Part shown: positions 9,656 through 17,510 of the stretch, piece after piece
Layout: each line of letters opens with the position of its first letter
How positions within the stretch are numbered: the first letter of the stretch is position 1
NCBI GenBank assembly: GCA_964007875.1
Contig: CAXGAH010000002.1
Coordinates: 62,001-126,000, forward strand
Direction: 5' to 3'
Length of the DNA stretch: 64,000 bases
From: UBA1275 sp002323515
GTDB taxonomy: Bacteria; Bacteroidota; Rhodothermia; Balneolales; Balneolaceae
Translations under genes and position numbers: made by a program
Notes under the pieces: generated by a model
Database searches by the model: none
Seen by the model: the letters and a program-made list of their open reading frames with translations, nothing else
Told to the model about the DNA's origin: nothing

Positions 9656-10336
9656 TTATTGAATTGCCAAATTACCTTTGAGGAATTCAGCGCGTGACTT
9701 TTGGCTACTACTAGGAAATTGAGTTAAAATTTCTGTTACTAAATCAGCTGCTTTGGTAGTATTCCCTAATTCAGCGTATAACTCAGCTGCGCTTAATAAA
9801 TTATCAGGAGTGGTTACTTCATTGTTGTCCCACCGTGCAGCGGTTTCAAATGTTTTGGCAGCTGATTCCAAATCACCATTTGCTAAGTAAAGTTTGGCAT
9901 GTAGATTTTTAGCCCCTACACCCAGAATACCCTCAGGAATCTCAAACGATTCTATGTAACCTATTGCCTGATCAATATTACCTAACTGATAGGCTGAAAT
10001 AGCAGAGTAATAGCTTGCTAGATTACCTGCATAGGTTCCTGAAAAATCGGTTGCAATGGCACGGAAGCCGTAGGTTAATTCAAAGCTATCCCCATTTAAA
10101 GCTTTTTGGTAATCCCCTTCAGCATAGTAGCCTTCCGCAATGGATAAAAGCTGTTGTGCTTGTCCTTCTTGTGAAGATGAGTAAAACGAATACCCTATGA
10201 TTGATCCAGTAATTACCACAATAGCAACCGCAACTCCAATAATAGATGTTTTATTGGATTGTATATATTCACTGGTTTTTTCAAACCACTGAATGAGAGG
10301 ATCTTGAGTTAAATCGTCGTTTTTAGAGTCTGCCAT
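9656..10336 (-). CDS. YfgM-like tetratricopeptide membrane protein
   Basis: A 226-residue protein with a short cytosolic N-terminus, one membrane span at residues about 33-56 and a periplasmic helical region of TPR-type pairs (for example AEGYYAEGDYQKAL, AISAYQLGNIDQAI, AAELYAELGNTTKAA). This is the layout of YfgM/TPR_21 proteins, which bind PpiD and the SecYEG translocon and help secreted proteins fold. It follows lolD on the same strand after a 156-base gap, so it may have its own promoter. Function is inferred from fold and topology only. Confidence 0.75.
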   Translation of the reverse strand: MADSKNDDLTQDPLIQWFEKTSEYIQSNKTSIIGVAVAIVVITGSIIGYSFYSSSQEGQAQQLLSIAEGYYAEGDYQKALNGDSFELTYGFRAIATDFSGTYAGNLASYYSAISAYQLGNIDQAIGYIESFEIPEGILGVGAKNLHAKLYLANGDLESAAKTFETAARWDNNEVTTPDNLLSAAELYAELGNTTKAADLVTEILTQFPSSSQKSRAEFLKGNLAIQ

Positions 10337-10492
10337 AGTACATGTAATGTTAAATTTTTAGTAGCCAAAAATACGGCGCTTTGTGCATTAAGCAAAACCT
10401 AAATTGTCCAGTTTGAATAGATTTGTATAATATATGTTTCAGTGGGCGATGTTATACAGATTCAAATATTTATTATGGTGCTTTAAGTATCA

Positions 10493-11173
10493 CTATACCG
10501 ATAATAATTTACCGTCGGTCATTTCGTATACAAAATCACCCCCTTCGGCAATGCTTTTATCATGGGTTACCATAAGTATAGACACATTAAATCGATCTCT
10601 AAGGGTGAGTAAATGATTAAGTACCGTAGTTGAATTTTTTTCATCCAAGTTACCCGTAGGTTCATCCGCTAGTAAGAGGGCAGGTTTATTAATTAAAGCT
10701 CTAGCCATAGCGACTCTTTGTTGTTCCCCACCAGAAAGTTGATTGGGGCGGTGCTCAGTTCTGTGACTTAACCCGAATTCATCAAGGAGTTCTTTAGCCA
10801 AGTGATTACTTTCTTTTTCTGATTTGCCTTGAATAATGGCGGGTATCATAACATTTTCTATTGCACTGAATTCGGGTAACAAGTGATGGAATTGGAATAT
10901 AAATCCCATTTTATTATTTCTGAAACTGGCCATTTTTTCATCGTCCCAACGAGTTATATCATCACCTTTCCATTCAACCACGCCTGAGTCTACCTGATCT
11001 AAGCCCCCAATAATATGTAAAAGGGTACTTTTACCGCTTCCAGAGGAACCAATTATGGAAGTAATGGTTTTCTGGTTTATTTGTAGGTTCACTCCATTTA
11101 GAACACGAATAACGCCATTTTCTGGTGCTGTAAAACTTTTTTTGACATCGGTAATATTAAGTAGTGAACTCAA
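10493..11173 (-). CDS. lolD: ABC transporter ATP-binding protein, LolD/MacB type
   Basis: A 226-residue ABC ATPase with all motifs: Walker A GSSGSGKS (42-49), Q-loop Gln94, signature LSGGEQQ (146-152), Walker B LLLADE (167-172) and the switch His in VTHD. The DEPTGNLDEKN sequence and length place it in the LolD/FtsE/MacB group that drives mechanotransmission rather than transport through the membrane. LolD with LolC/E extracts lipoproteins from the inner membrane; no permease gene is adjacent, so a MacB-type partner elsewhere is possible. It overlaps ymdB by four bases (ATGA) and is the last gene of the long thrS-pheT-zapA block. Confidence 0.82.
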   Translation of the reverse strand: MSSLLNITDVKKSFTAPENGVIRVLNGVNLQINQKTITSIIGSSGSGKSTLLHIIGGLDQVDSGVVEWKGDDITRWDDEKMASFRNNKMGFIFQFHHLLPEFSAIENVMIPAIIQGKSEKESNHLAKELLDEFGLSHRTEHRPNQLSGGEQQRVAMARALINKPALLLADEPTGNLDEKNSTTVLNHLLTLRDRFNVSILMVTHDKSIAEGGDFVYEMTDGKLLSV

Positions 11174-11997
11174 AATATGTTGGTTTTTTCAGACACTTGA
11201 TTAAATTCAGGAAATATCACTGGGCGTATTTCTATACAAGTTCCACTTTCAACATCAATTTTTGCTAAAACTGCACTTATATGAGCGTTTCCAGTAGCCG
11301 CTTTATATTTTTGATGAACTCCTGTTGTGAATCGTTTTATGGCTACTTTAGCATCCATTCCCAATGATCCAGCATAGGAGCCAGTCATGCCAGCATCAGT
11401 TAAATAGCCCAAACCTTTGGGAAGAATACGAGCATCATTAGTCGGTATGTGAGTGTGAGTTCCAACTAATACAGAAGCTCGTCCATCTATGTGCCAGCCC
11501 ATGGAGACTTTTTCAGCAGTTGCTTCGGCATGAAAATCGATTAAAATAAGTGAGGTTTCTTTTTGAATTTGATCAATGGCCCAGTCAACCGCTTTAAATG
11601 GGTCATCAATGGCTTTCATAAAGGTTCTACCTTGGATATTAATAACTCCAATGGGAATATTCACTGAGGAAATAGAATATATTCCATAGCCAAAACCAGC
11701 ATTGCCAGGAGGGTAGTTAAGGGGCCGCAATATATGGTTGTTGCTTCTCATATATGGAAACACCTTCCATTTATCAAATGAGTGATCCCCACCTGTAACC
11801 ACGTGAACGCCTAAGCTGAGTAATTCTTTTATAATCGAGTCATTTATGCCATGCCCTTCATGAGAATTTTCACCGTTTGCTATAACAAAGTCAGCTTTGT
11901 GTTTTTGAATCAGTGAGGGTAAAAAGCTACGTATAACTCCCAAACCTTCTTCTCCAACAATGTCTCCAATAAATAGGGTGGTCACAGATTTTTGCAC
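11170..11997 (-). CDS. ymdB: YmdB-family metallophosphoesterase (2',3'-cAMP phosphodiesterase type)
   Basis: The protein shows the TIGR00282/YmdB motifs: FIGDIVGEEG at the start, NGENSHEGHGI, GGDHSFDK, the LRPLNYPPG loop, DFHAEATAEK and VGTHTHIPT with metal-binding Asp, Glu, Asn and His. Family members hydrolyse 2',3'-cAMP and bind two metals. I place the start at the GTG at 11997, five bases after the zapA stop and with an AGAAG element upstream; a TTG at 12033 would overlap zapA by 32 bases, and a GTG at 11985 would give the shortest family-like N-terminus. YmdB is often next to RNase Y (rny); here it follows zapA directly and rny is absent. Confidence 0.85.
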   Translation of the reverse strand: MQKSVTTLFIGDIVGEEGLGVIRSFLPSLIQKHKADFVIANGENSHEGHGINDSIIKELLSLGVHVVTGGDHSFDKWKVFPYMRSNNHILRPLNYPPGNAGFGYGIYSISSVNIPIGVINIQGRTFMKAIDDPFKAVDWAIDQIQKETSLILIDFHAEATAEKVSMGWHIDGRASVLVGTHTHIPTNDARILPKGLGYLTDAGMTGSYAGSLGMDAKVAIKRFTTGVHQKYKAATGNAHISAVLAKIDVESGTCIEIRPVIFPEFNQVSEKTNIF

Positions 11998-12001
11998 GAA
12001 T

Positions 12002-12295
12002 TTATCTTCTAATGTCTTCGAGAAGTTGCTCAATTTTTGAATTCACTCGTTTCATCATTACCGTTTCATTTTTCTCGGATTCGGATAGTTGTTGCCTTAA
12101 TTCAAATAATTCTTCTGCAATACTTAAGGCAGCTAGTACCATTACTGTTGATTCGGGTTGTTTGATTAGTTGGTGACGATATTCCTGGAATTTATCGTCC
12201 ACATATCGACAAATATTGAGCATATTCTCCTCCTCATGATCCTCAACCATGAGTGGGTACTGCTTACCTAGTATGGATACTTTAATTGATTTCAC
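12002..12295 (-). CDS. zapA: Cell division protein ZapA
   Basis: A 97-residue protein with the ZapA layout: a beta-hairpin head (SIKVSILGKQYPLMVEDHEE), an NICRYVDDKFQEYR helix and a long C-terminal coiled coil (LSIAEELFELRQQLSESE onward). ZapA binds and bundles FtsZ in the cytosol as a tetramer. It lies 18 bases after a small coiled-coil protein and immediately before ymdB in the tail of the pheST cluster, a position of zapA that is common in Bacteroidota. Confidence 0.88.
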   Translation of the reverse strand: MKSIKVSILGKQYPLMVEDHEEENMLNICRYVDDKFQEYRHQLIKQPESTVMVLAALSIAEELFELRQQLSESEKNETVMMKRVNSKIEQLLEDIRR

Positions 12296-12313
12296 AATAG
12301 TCCATTCAACAAG

Positions 12314-12565
12314 TTAGTTGCCTTCTAAGTGGCGGTCAATTTTATGGATCATAGAAGTAATTTGCTGCCGCATTGCTAAGCGCTCAGATTCGCTGATTGC
12401 TGAGAAAATATCCGTTTGTTTTCCACGCTCTTCTCCGAGTTTCTTAATGAGATGAAGCTGTTCTCTTTTAGCTTCTTTCAGATGTTTTTTGAGCAGGTCT
12501 ACTTCGGTATATACTTCTTCTAATAGTTCTTTAAAGCGTTCAGTATGTTCGGACGTTACGTTCAT
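12314..12565 (-). CDS. Small coiled-coil protein between pheT and zapA
   Basis: An 83-residue, highly charged protein predicted by eye to be almost entirely helical, with heptad-like Leu spacing over residues 10-50 (FKELLEEVYTEVDLLKKHL) and a second helix ending at KIDRHLEGN. No signal or catalytic motif is present. It starts five bases from the end of pheT and ends 18 bases before zapA. Small coiled coils in this slot are seen in related genomes. A ZapB-like partner of ZapA is an attractive guess from size, charge and location, but the sequence alone does not prove it. Confidence 0.7.
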   Translation of the reverse strand: MNVTSEHTERFKELLEEVYTEVDLLKKHLKEAKREQLHLIKKLGEERGKQTDIFSAISESERLAMRQQITSMIHKIDRHLEGN

Positions 12566-12569
12566 AGAA

Positions 12570-14981
12570 TTATCTTCTTAATTTTATAGTATACTTCTTA
12601 TTTAATGATCTTACAACTTTATCAATTATAGGCTCTATATCGCTGAGATTCAATGTCTTATTTGGGTCTAAAAAGTACATTCGGTAAGCAATACTCTTTT
12701 TATTCTCGGGTATATTCTCACCTTCATACACATCAAAAATACGGATTTTATTAAGTAGCCTTGTCCCCATTTGACTAATTTCAGACTCAATGGTACCCGC
12801 AGCAATTTCTTTGTCCATAACCAATGCGATATCATATTCGATACCAGGGTACTTTGGAATTTTTGAGAATGTAGGTACTCCTACTTTCTGCCGCGCCTCG
12901 TGGATCAATTGAACGTTGAACTCTGCGAAGTAAACGGCCTCGTCTAATTCATAAATAGTTTGAAGAGATTTATTTACTTGGGATAGATTACCTATACAAT
13001 GCTTGCCTATGTAATAATGTAGACTATTGTATTCACCTAACTTTTCCTTAATTCTATGATCTAGTCCTAGTGAAACCCATAAGGATTGGACCGATGATTT
13101 TAGGTCCATAAAAGTATATTTCGACGAAGGGCTTTGCCAGTGGTCCTCTTGTTTTTGCCCAGCTAGACCAATTAATACGTGCGTTTGTTCTCCAATACCT
13201 TTGTGAAATGTACCTTGTTCATCATTTAAAAATACATTGCCTAGTTCAAAAAACCGCAAGCTTTTTGCATTCCGATTTTTATTATAAGAACATGCCTTTA
13301 AGAATCCCGGAAGCAAAGACGGCCGTAGTGTGGTCATATCTTTGGTAAGCGGATTTAATGTTGCAATCATTTGATCAAGATCACCAAATTGAGAGGCCTC
13401 AGCTTCCGATATTAATGAATTTGAGTAAATTTCATTGAACCCTAAACCGACAAGGGTTTCAATAATTTTTTGTTTGTCTAATTCCCAATCAGAAAATGGA
13501 CTGGATGATAGGTTAATTCCGTTGGTGGGCGAAGGAATATTGTTATAATCGTATAGTCTACCAATTTCCTCAATTAGATCAATTTCACGTTCAATGTCGG
13601 GTCTAAAACTAGGGATATGACACTCAATCATTCCAGAACCACTTCGTTTACTGGTAATCTCCAATCTGTTTAGCTGGTTGATGATCCATTCTTCTTCGAT
13701 TTCGACCCCTAAAATTTGATGAATACGGGACACTCTGAGTGATAATTCCAAGCTTTTCTTGGGAATAGGGTGTAGGTCAATAGTTTCGGTAATAAGTGCT
13801 TCGGGGATCATTTCTTTAATCAGATCAGCCGCTCGAATGGCCGCAGTAAGTTGGATATTGGAGTCTATACCGCGTTCAAACCTATAGGAAGCGTCTGTCT
13901 GTAGGCTGAGTTCCTTGGAACATTTTCTGATGGTGCTTGGATCGAAGTAGGCGCTTTCCAGTACAATATTAGTTGTAGAGTCGCTTACCTCTGAGTTTTC
14001 ACCACCCATGATACCAGCTATAGCAACCGCTTGCTCATCGTCACAAATAAACAGACTTCCTCTTGGCACCTTCCTTTTAACCCCATCCAAAGTGGTAAAC
14101 TCATAGGGTTCCGCAAAGCTTTTAACGTGAATAGAAGAACCTTTTAAGTTGTTTGCATCAAATGCATGTAACGGCTGTCCCCACTCATACATAACATAAT
14201 TTGTCACGTCGACGATATTGTTTATGGAACGAAGACCAATTGCTTCTAATCTATTTTTCAACCAAGCAGGGGATGGGGATACTTGAATATTTTCCATCAC
14301 AACGCCCACATAGCGGCTACACTTTTGAGGGTCTTCAATCGATATCGTGAAGTTCGTGCCTTGGTTAGCAACTTGTTCAGGTATAGTTACAGATGGGACG
14401 GTAAGAGGAATACCCCATTTTGCTGAAAGATCACGGGCCACTCCGATGTGTGAGGTTGCATCTGGGCGGTTAGGTGTTATCGCAATTTCAATTACGCTAT
14501 CCTGATAAATACTAATAAGTTCGCTCAATGGGATTCCTGGGGTCGTGTCTGAGGGGAGTATCATGATACCTGCATGATCATCGGAAATACCCAGTTCATC
14601 TTCGGCACAAATCATACCTACCGAAACAATACCACGTAATTTTGTTTTTTTAATTTTTATTGAACGACCTTGTACATCTTTAACTGGAAGGGTAGAATTA
14701 ACGGGTGCCACAGGTACTTTTTGACCACTTGCTACATTATTAGCTCCACATACAATTTGTAATTCTTTATCTCCGTCAAACACCGTACATATTGATAGGC
14801 GATCAGCATCTGGATGAGGATTAACTGCACGAATTTCACCAACAATAATTTGATCTAATGATGCACCAAGATGTTGAGTTTCTTCTTCTTCAAGTCCAAT
14901 TAACGTAAGTGTATCGGCAGTCTTTTGGACGTTTTCGGGAAGGGATACATATTCTTTTAACCAGTTATAGGATAATTTCAT
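12570..14981 (-). CDS. pheT: Phenylalanine--tRNA ligase beta subunit
   Basis: An 803-residue protein of the usual bacterial PheT length. It begins with MKLSYNWLKEYV, followed by the tRNA-binding EMAP-like domain (about 40-150, with GANNV), the B3/B4 editing domain including MYEWGQPLHAFDA, the B5 domain, the synthetase-like core (NSLISEAEASQFGDL, LRPSLLPG) and the C-terminal ferredoxin-like anticodon-binding domain ending in YTIKLRR. With PheS it forms the alpha2-beta2 enzyme that charges tRNA-Phe, and it edits Tyr-tRNA-Phe. It lies 73 bases after pheS on the same strand. Confidence 0.97.
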   Translation of the reverse strand: MKLSYNWLKEYVSLPENVQKTADTLTLIGLEEEETQHLGASLDQIIVGEIRAVNPHPDADRLSICTVFDGDKELQIVCGANNVASGQKVPVAPVNSTLPVKDVQGRSIKIKKTKLRGIVSVGMICAEDELGISDDHAGIMILPSDTTPGIPLSELISIYQDSVIEIAITPNRPDATSHIGVARDLSAKWGIPLTVPSVTIPEQVANQGTNFTISIEDPQKCSRYVGVVMENIQVSPSPAWLKNRLEAIGLRSINNIVDVTNYVMYEWGQPLHAFDANNLKGSSIHVKSFAEPYEFTTLDGVKRKVPRGSLFICDDEQAVAIAGIMGGENSEVSDSTTNIVLESAYFDPSTIRKCSKELSLQTDASYRFERGIDSNIQLTAAIRAADLIKEMIPEALITETIDLHPIPKKSLELSLRVSRIHQILGVEIEEEWIINQLNRLEITSKRSGSGMIECHIPSFRPDIEREIDLIEEIGRLYDYNNIPSPTNGINLSSSPFSDWELDKQKIIETLVGLGFNEIYSNSLISEAEASQFGDLDQMIATLNPLTKDMTTLRPSLLPGFLKACSYNKNRNAKSLRFFELGNVFLNDEQGTFHKGIGEQTHVLIGLAGQKQEDHWQSPSSKYTFMDLKSSVQSLWVSLGLDHRIKEKLGEYNSLHYYIGKHCIGNLSQVNKSLQTIYELDEAVYFAEFNVQLIHEARQKVGVPTFSKIPKYPGIEYDIALVMDKEIAAGTIESEISQMGTRLLNKIRIFDVYEGENIPENKKSIAYRMYFLDPNKTLNLSDIEPIIDKVVRSLNKKYTIKLRR

Positions 14982-15054
14982 AAAGGCGTAATCAATAGAG
15001 TGTTCGGCAAGATGTGTGTTTAGATATTTGTAGTCATCTTAGATGAGTTGATCA

Positions 15055-16062
15055 TTAATTGAATTGATGAAGAAATCGTATATCATTTTCATAAAAAGTA
15101 CGAATGTCATCTATTCCATATTTCAAAATTGCTATACGTTCGACGCCCATACCCCAAGCAAAGCCAGAATATAATTCAGGGTCTACCCCAGCTGCTATGA
15201 ATACGTTAGGATCAACCATACCTGATCCTAGAATCTCCAACCATTTTCCGGTGGTTTTACTACCCCACCAAATATCCATTTCAAGACTGGGCTCCGTAAA
15301 AGGGAAGTAACTAGGACGTAAACGATAGATGACATCAGAACCATACATTAGCTTCACAAAAGTAATGAGGGATTCTTTTAAGTCAGCTACACTTACATGG
15401 CGATCAACATAAAGTGCTTCTACTTGATGAAAAAGAAAGTACGATTTTGGTGACACTGCTTCATTTCTATACACTCTGCCGGGCATTATAGATCGGATAG
15501 GAGGAGCTTGCTTCTCCATTAATCGTATTTGTACAGGTGAGGTGTGGGTCCTCAATACTAAGTCTGGAATCCCTGGATCGTCATCTTTTCTAACAAAAAA
15601 GGTGTCTTGAGTATCTCTTGCAGGATGATTCGGAGGAAAATTTAAGGCGGTAAAGTTGTGAAAATCATCTTCCACCTCCGGACCATCTGCAATATTAAAC
15701 CCGAGACGATAGAAGATATTCTTCATTTCTTGAAGCGTTTTTGTTAATGGGTGAATAGAGCCTACAGGTAAGGGTTCAGGCGATAAGCTTATATCGTCAA
15801 TTGCGGATACCAGAGCAGTTTGTGTGCTATGTTGAGCTTCTTTAGCTTGATCGAAGGTGTTCTGAGCTATTTTTTTTAATTCATTTAAGGATTTGCCAAA
15901 AGCTGCTTTTTCTTGATTTGGTATGGTCCCCATCAACTTAAATAATTCCTGGATAGAGCCCTTTTTAGAAAGAAACTGTAGTCTAAAAGATTCTAACTCG
16001 TCCGAATTGGAAATCGTATAATTCTTTATTTGTTGCTCTATTTGGGCAATTTCTGGATTCAT
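15055..16062 (-). CDS. pheS: Phenylalanine--tRNA ligase alpha subunit
   Basis: A 335-residue class II synthetase catalytic subunit. An N-terminal coiled coil (about 1-90) precedes the core with HPAR/TQDTFF motif, motif 2 around RNEAVSPKSYFLFHQVEA and motif 3 in GFAWGMGVERIAILKYG. The SPKS and FHQVE residues bind ATP and Phe. The gene is preceded by a 150-base leader with a strong terminator and a second hairpin after rplT, so its expression is probably controlled separately from the ribosomal genes upstream. No clear Shine-Dalgarno is visible. Confidence 0.97.
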   Translation of the reverse strand: MNPEIAQIEQQIKNYTISNSDELESFRLQFLSKKGSIQELFKLMGTIPNQEKAAFGKSLNELKKIAQNTFDQAKEAQHSTQTALVSAIDDISLSPEPLPVGSIHPLTKTLQEMKNIFYRLGFNIADGPEVEDDFHNFTALNFPPNHPARDTQDTFFVRKDDDPGIPDLVLRTHTSPVQIRLMEKQAPPIRSIMPGRVYRNEAVSPKSYFLFHQVEALYVDRHVSVADLKESLITFVKLMYGSDVIYRLRPSYFPFTEPSLEMDIWWGSKTTGKWLEILGSGMVDPNVFIAAGVDPELYSGFAWGMGVERIAILKYGIDDIRTFYENDIRFLHQFN

Positions 16063-16092
16063 ATAAGAGGGTTTCTAAGTGCTTTAAGTAGG

Positions 16093-16140
16093 TCGTATGT
16101 GATGATTCACTGTTTGCATACTAATCATAATAACATACGA
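16093..16140 (-). promoter_or_regulatory. Leader hairpin upstream of pheS
   Basis: A 48-base imperfect palindrome: outer arms TCGTATGT and ACATACGA are perfect 8-bp complements, and inner arms ATGATT and AATCAT add six more pairs around a 15-base loop. It directly follows the rplT terminator and ends 31 bases before the pheS ATG. It may be a 5' leader structure of pheS or an operator; I see no T-box or known riboswitch. Confidence 0.5.
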
Positions 16141-16194
16141 AAATAAAAAAACCGGTACACCTTACAATACAATAGATTGAGGTATACCGGTTTT
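16141..16194 (-). terminator. Intrinsic terminator or attenuator between rplT and pheS
   Basis: On the minus strand the arm AAAACCGGTATACCT (16194-16180) pairs with AGGTGTACCGGTTTT (16162-16148), 15 bp with a single G-U, around a 17-base loop, followed by TTTATTT. Together with the terminal T's of the stem this gives a T-rich tract. It sits 19 bases after the rplT stop. In E. coli pheST expression is controlled by an attenuator in the equivalent gap; whether this one is conditional cannot be read from the sequence. Confidence 0.82.
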
Positions 16195-16212
16195 AAATGG
16201 TCTTAGATCTTA

Positions 16213-16560
16213 TTATGCGTGGGCTTCCGTAACAATGGCAGCAAAAGTCTCTGGATCATGAACCGCTAAATCTGCTAAAACTTTACGGTTGATCACCATA
16301 TTTTTTTGACTCATTGCATGAATAAGTTTAGAATAGGTTGAACCATTAAGTCTAGCTCCTGCATTTATACGAGCTATCCATAATCTTCGGAATACACGTT
16401 TGCGGTTTTTTCTATCACGGTACTGGTACTGAAGACCTTTTTCTACCGCATTTTTCGCAATCGTGTACACATTTTTTCGCTTACCCCAATAACCTTTCGC
16501 TTGATTTAAAATCTTTTTGCGACGGCGACGGGAAGCCACTAGGTTTAGTGAACGTGGCAT
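16213..16560 (-). CDS. rplT: 50S ribosomal protein L20
   Basis: A 115-residue, very basic protein with the L20 signature: the RRRRKKILNQAKGYWGKRKN segment, RDRKNRKRVFRRLWIARINAG and a compact C-terminal domain. L20 binds 23S rRNA early in large-subunit assembly and in several bacteria represses its own operon by binding the leader mRNA. It follows rpmI with 26 bases between and is followed by a strong terminator. Confidence 0.97.
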   Translation of the reverse strand: MPRSLNLVASRRRRKKILNQAKGYWGKRKNVYTIAKNAVEKGLQYQYRDRKNRKRVFRRLWIARINAGARLNGSTYSKLIHAMSQKNMVINRKVLADLAVHDPETFAAIVTEAHA

Positions 16561-16586
16561 TTTTATGTGTGTTTAGAGAGTTAAGT

Positions 16587-16781
16587 TTATTGGCTTAAGA
16601 GTTGTTTCACTCGAGGTACGTCGGCAGTAGCAACTAATGTGCTTTGGCCTAATTGCCTCTTGGTCTTACTACTCTTTTTAGTTAGAATATGACGCTTAAA
16701 AGCCTTCTTGCGTTTAATTTTACCGGAACCGGTCGTTTTAAATCGCTTCTTTGCGCCACTATTACTTTTCATTTTAGGCAT
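16587..16781 (-). CDS. rpmI: 50S ribosomal protein L35
   Basis: A 64-residue basic protein starting MPKMKSNSGAKKRFKTTGSG, typical L35. I choose the ATG at 16781; a TTG two codons upstream would give an unusual MIM start. The KRRLGQ-like region appears as KRQLGQSTLV near the C-terminus. It lies in the canonical order infC-rpmI-rplT. Confidence 0.96.
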   Translation of the reverse strand: MPKMKSNSGAKKRFKTTGSGKIKRKKAFKRHILTKKSSKTKRQLGQSTLVATADVPRVKQLLSQ

Positions 16782-16859
16782 AATCAATCACAAATTGATG
16801 AATTTTACATAGATAACTAAGATACGCACTATGTTAAGGCCAAGCAATACGAAGATGTA

Positions 16860-17396
16860 TTATTTAGTTGGTGTAAGAATCATGATCATCCGTCGGCCTT
16901 CCATGTTTGGTTTAGATTCAATTTTAGCTACATCTTCCAAACTTTTAGCCAGTCGTAACAATAATAATTCACCTTTTTCGGTGTATAACATATCACGTCC
17001 TCGGAATTGAACAGTTGCCTTAACTTTATCGCCGGCTTCTAAAAACTCTCGAGCATGTCGGGTCTTGAACTCTAGATCATGATCATCGGTATTGGGACGA
17101 AATCTAAGTTCTTTAACACTGACGGTGTGCTGCTTTTTCTTAGCTTCTTTTTCTTTCTTCTTTTTCTCGTATTGATACTTTCCGAAGTCAATTATCTTAC
17201 AAACGGGAGGGTTGGCATTGGGTGAAATTTCCACCAAATCCAAATTGTAAATTTCTGCGAGTTGCATACCACGCTCAGGCGTTGTCAGTTCGTGGCTATT
17301 ATCCGGCTTTATGAGTCGAATTTGTTGTGCTCTAATTTGTCCGTTCAGTCGGGGGCCTTGTGGTTCAGGTTTTCCTCGAAAATGTCTCTTAGCGAT
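16860..17396 (-). CDS. infC: Translation initiation factor IF-3, probable AUC start
   Basis: IF-3 with an N-domain (LNGQIRAQQIRLI to PPVCKIIDFGKYQYE), a lysine-rich linker and a C-domain (VSVKELRFRPNTDDHDLEFK). The frame contains no ATG or GTG near the expected N-terminus. The farthest upstream start, TTG at 17429, lacks a ribosome site and adds eleven unusual residues. An ATC at 17396 gives MAKRHFRGKPEPQGPRLNG, the length (178 residues) and N-terminus expected of IF-3, and has a GAGGA Shine-Dalgarno seven bases upstream. IF-3 rejects initiation at AUU, AUC and AUA, and infC in other bacteria uses such codons for autoregulation. The start choice is inference; the gene identity is certain. Confidence 0.93.
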   Translation of the reverse strand: MAKRHFRGKPEPQGPRLNGQIRAQQIRLIKPDNSHELTTPERGMQLAEIYNLDLVEISPNANPPVCKIIDFGKYQYEKKKKEKEAKKKQHTVSVKELRFRPNTDDHDLEFKTRHAREFLEAGDKVKATVQFRGRDMLYTEKGELLLLRLAKSLEDVAKIESKPNMEGRRMIMILTPTK

Positions 17397-17403
17397 AGTT
17401 AAA

Positions 17404-17408
17404 TCCTC
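17404..17408 (-). promoter_or_regulatory. Shine-Dalgarno GAGGA for the AUC start of infC
   Basis: Read on the minus strand, GAGGA is separated by seven bases (TTTAACT) from ATC at 17396. This is the best ribosome site near the gene and decides the start; the alternative TTG at 17429 has no such element. Confidence 0.6.
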
Positions 17409-17429
17409 AATGGTTGTTAATGTGTTCAA

Positions 17430-17450
17430 TCAATAATACTAAATTATTGA
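17430..17450 (-). other. 8-bp hairpin in the thrS-infC spacer
   Basis: Arms TCAATAAT and ATTATTGA pair perfectly around a five-base loop, 22 bases upstream of the infC Shine-Dalgarno. No T-tract follows, so it is unlikely to be a terminator; it could influence infC translation or mRNA processing. Confidence 0.45.
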
Positions 17451-17460
17451 ATTTATCTCT

Positions 17461-17495
17461 AAATAGGTAAAGAATGATTTGTTGAAATAGGTAAA
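17461..17495. repeat. 11-bp direct repeat in the thrS-infC spacer
   Basis: AAATAGGTAAA occurs at 17461-17471 and again at 17485-17495, exactly 24 bases apart, inside the 114-base spacer between thrS and the infC start. The purpose is unknown; a protein-binding site or part of a leader structure are possible. Confidence 0.55.
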
Positions 17496-17510
17496 AGCTT
17501 TTTTTCAGGT

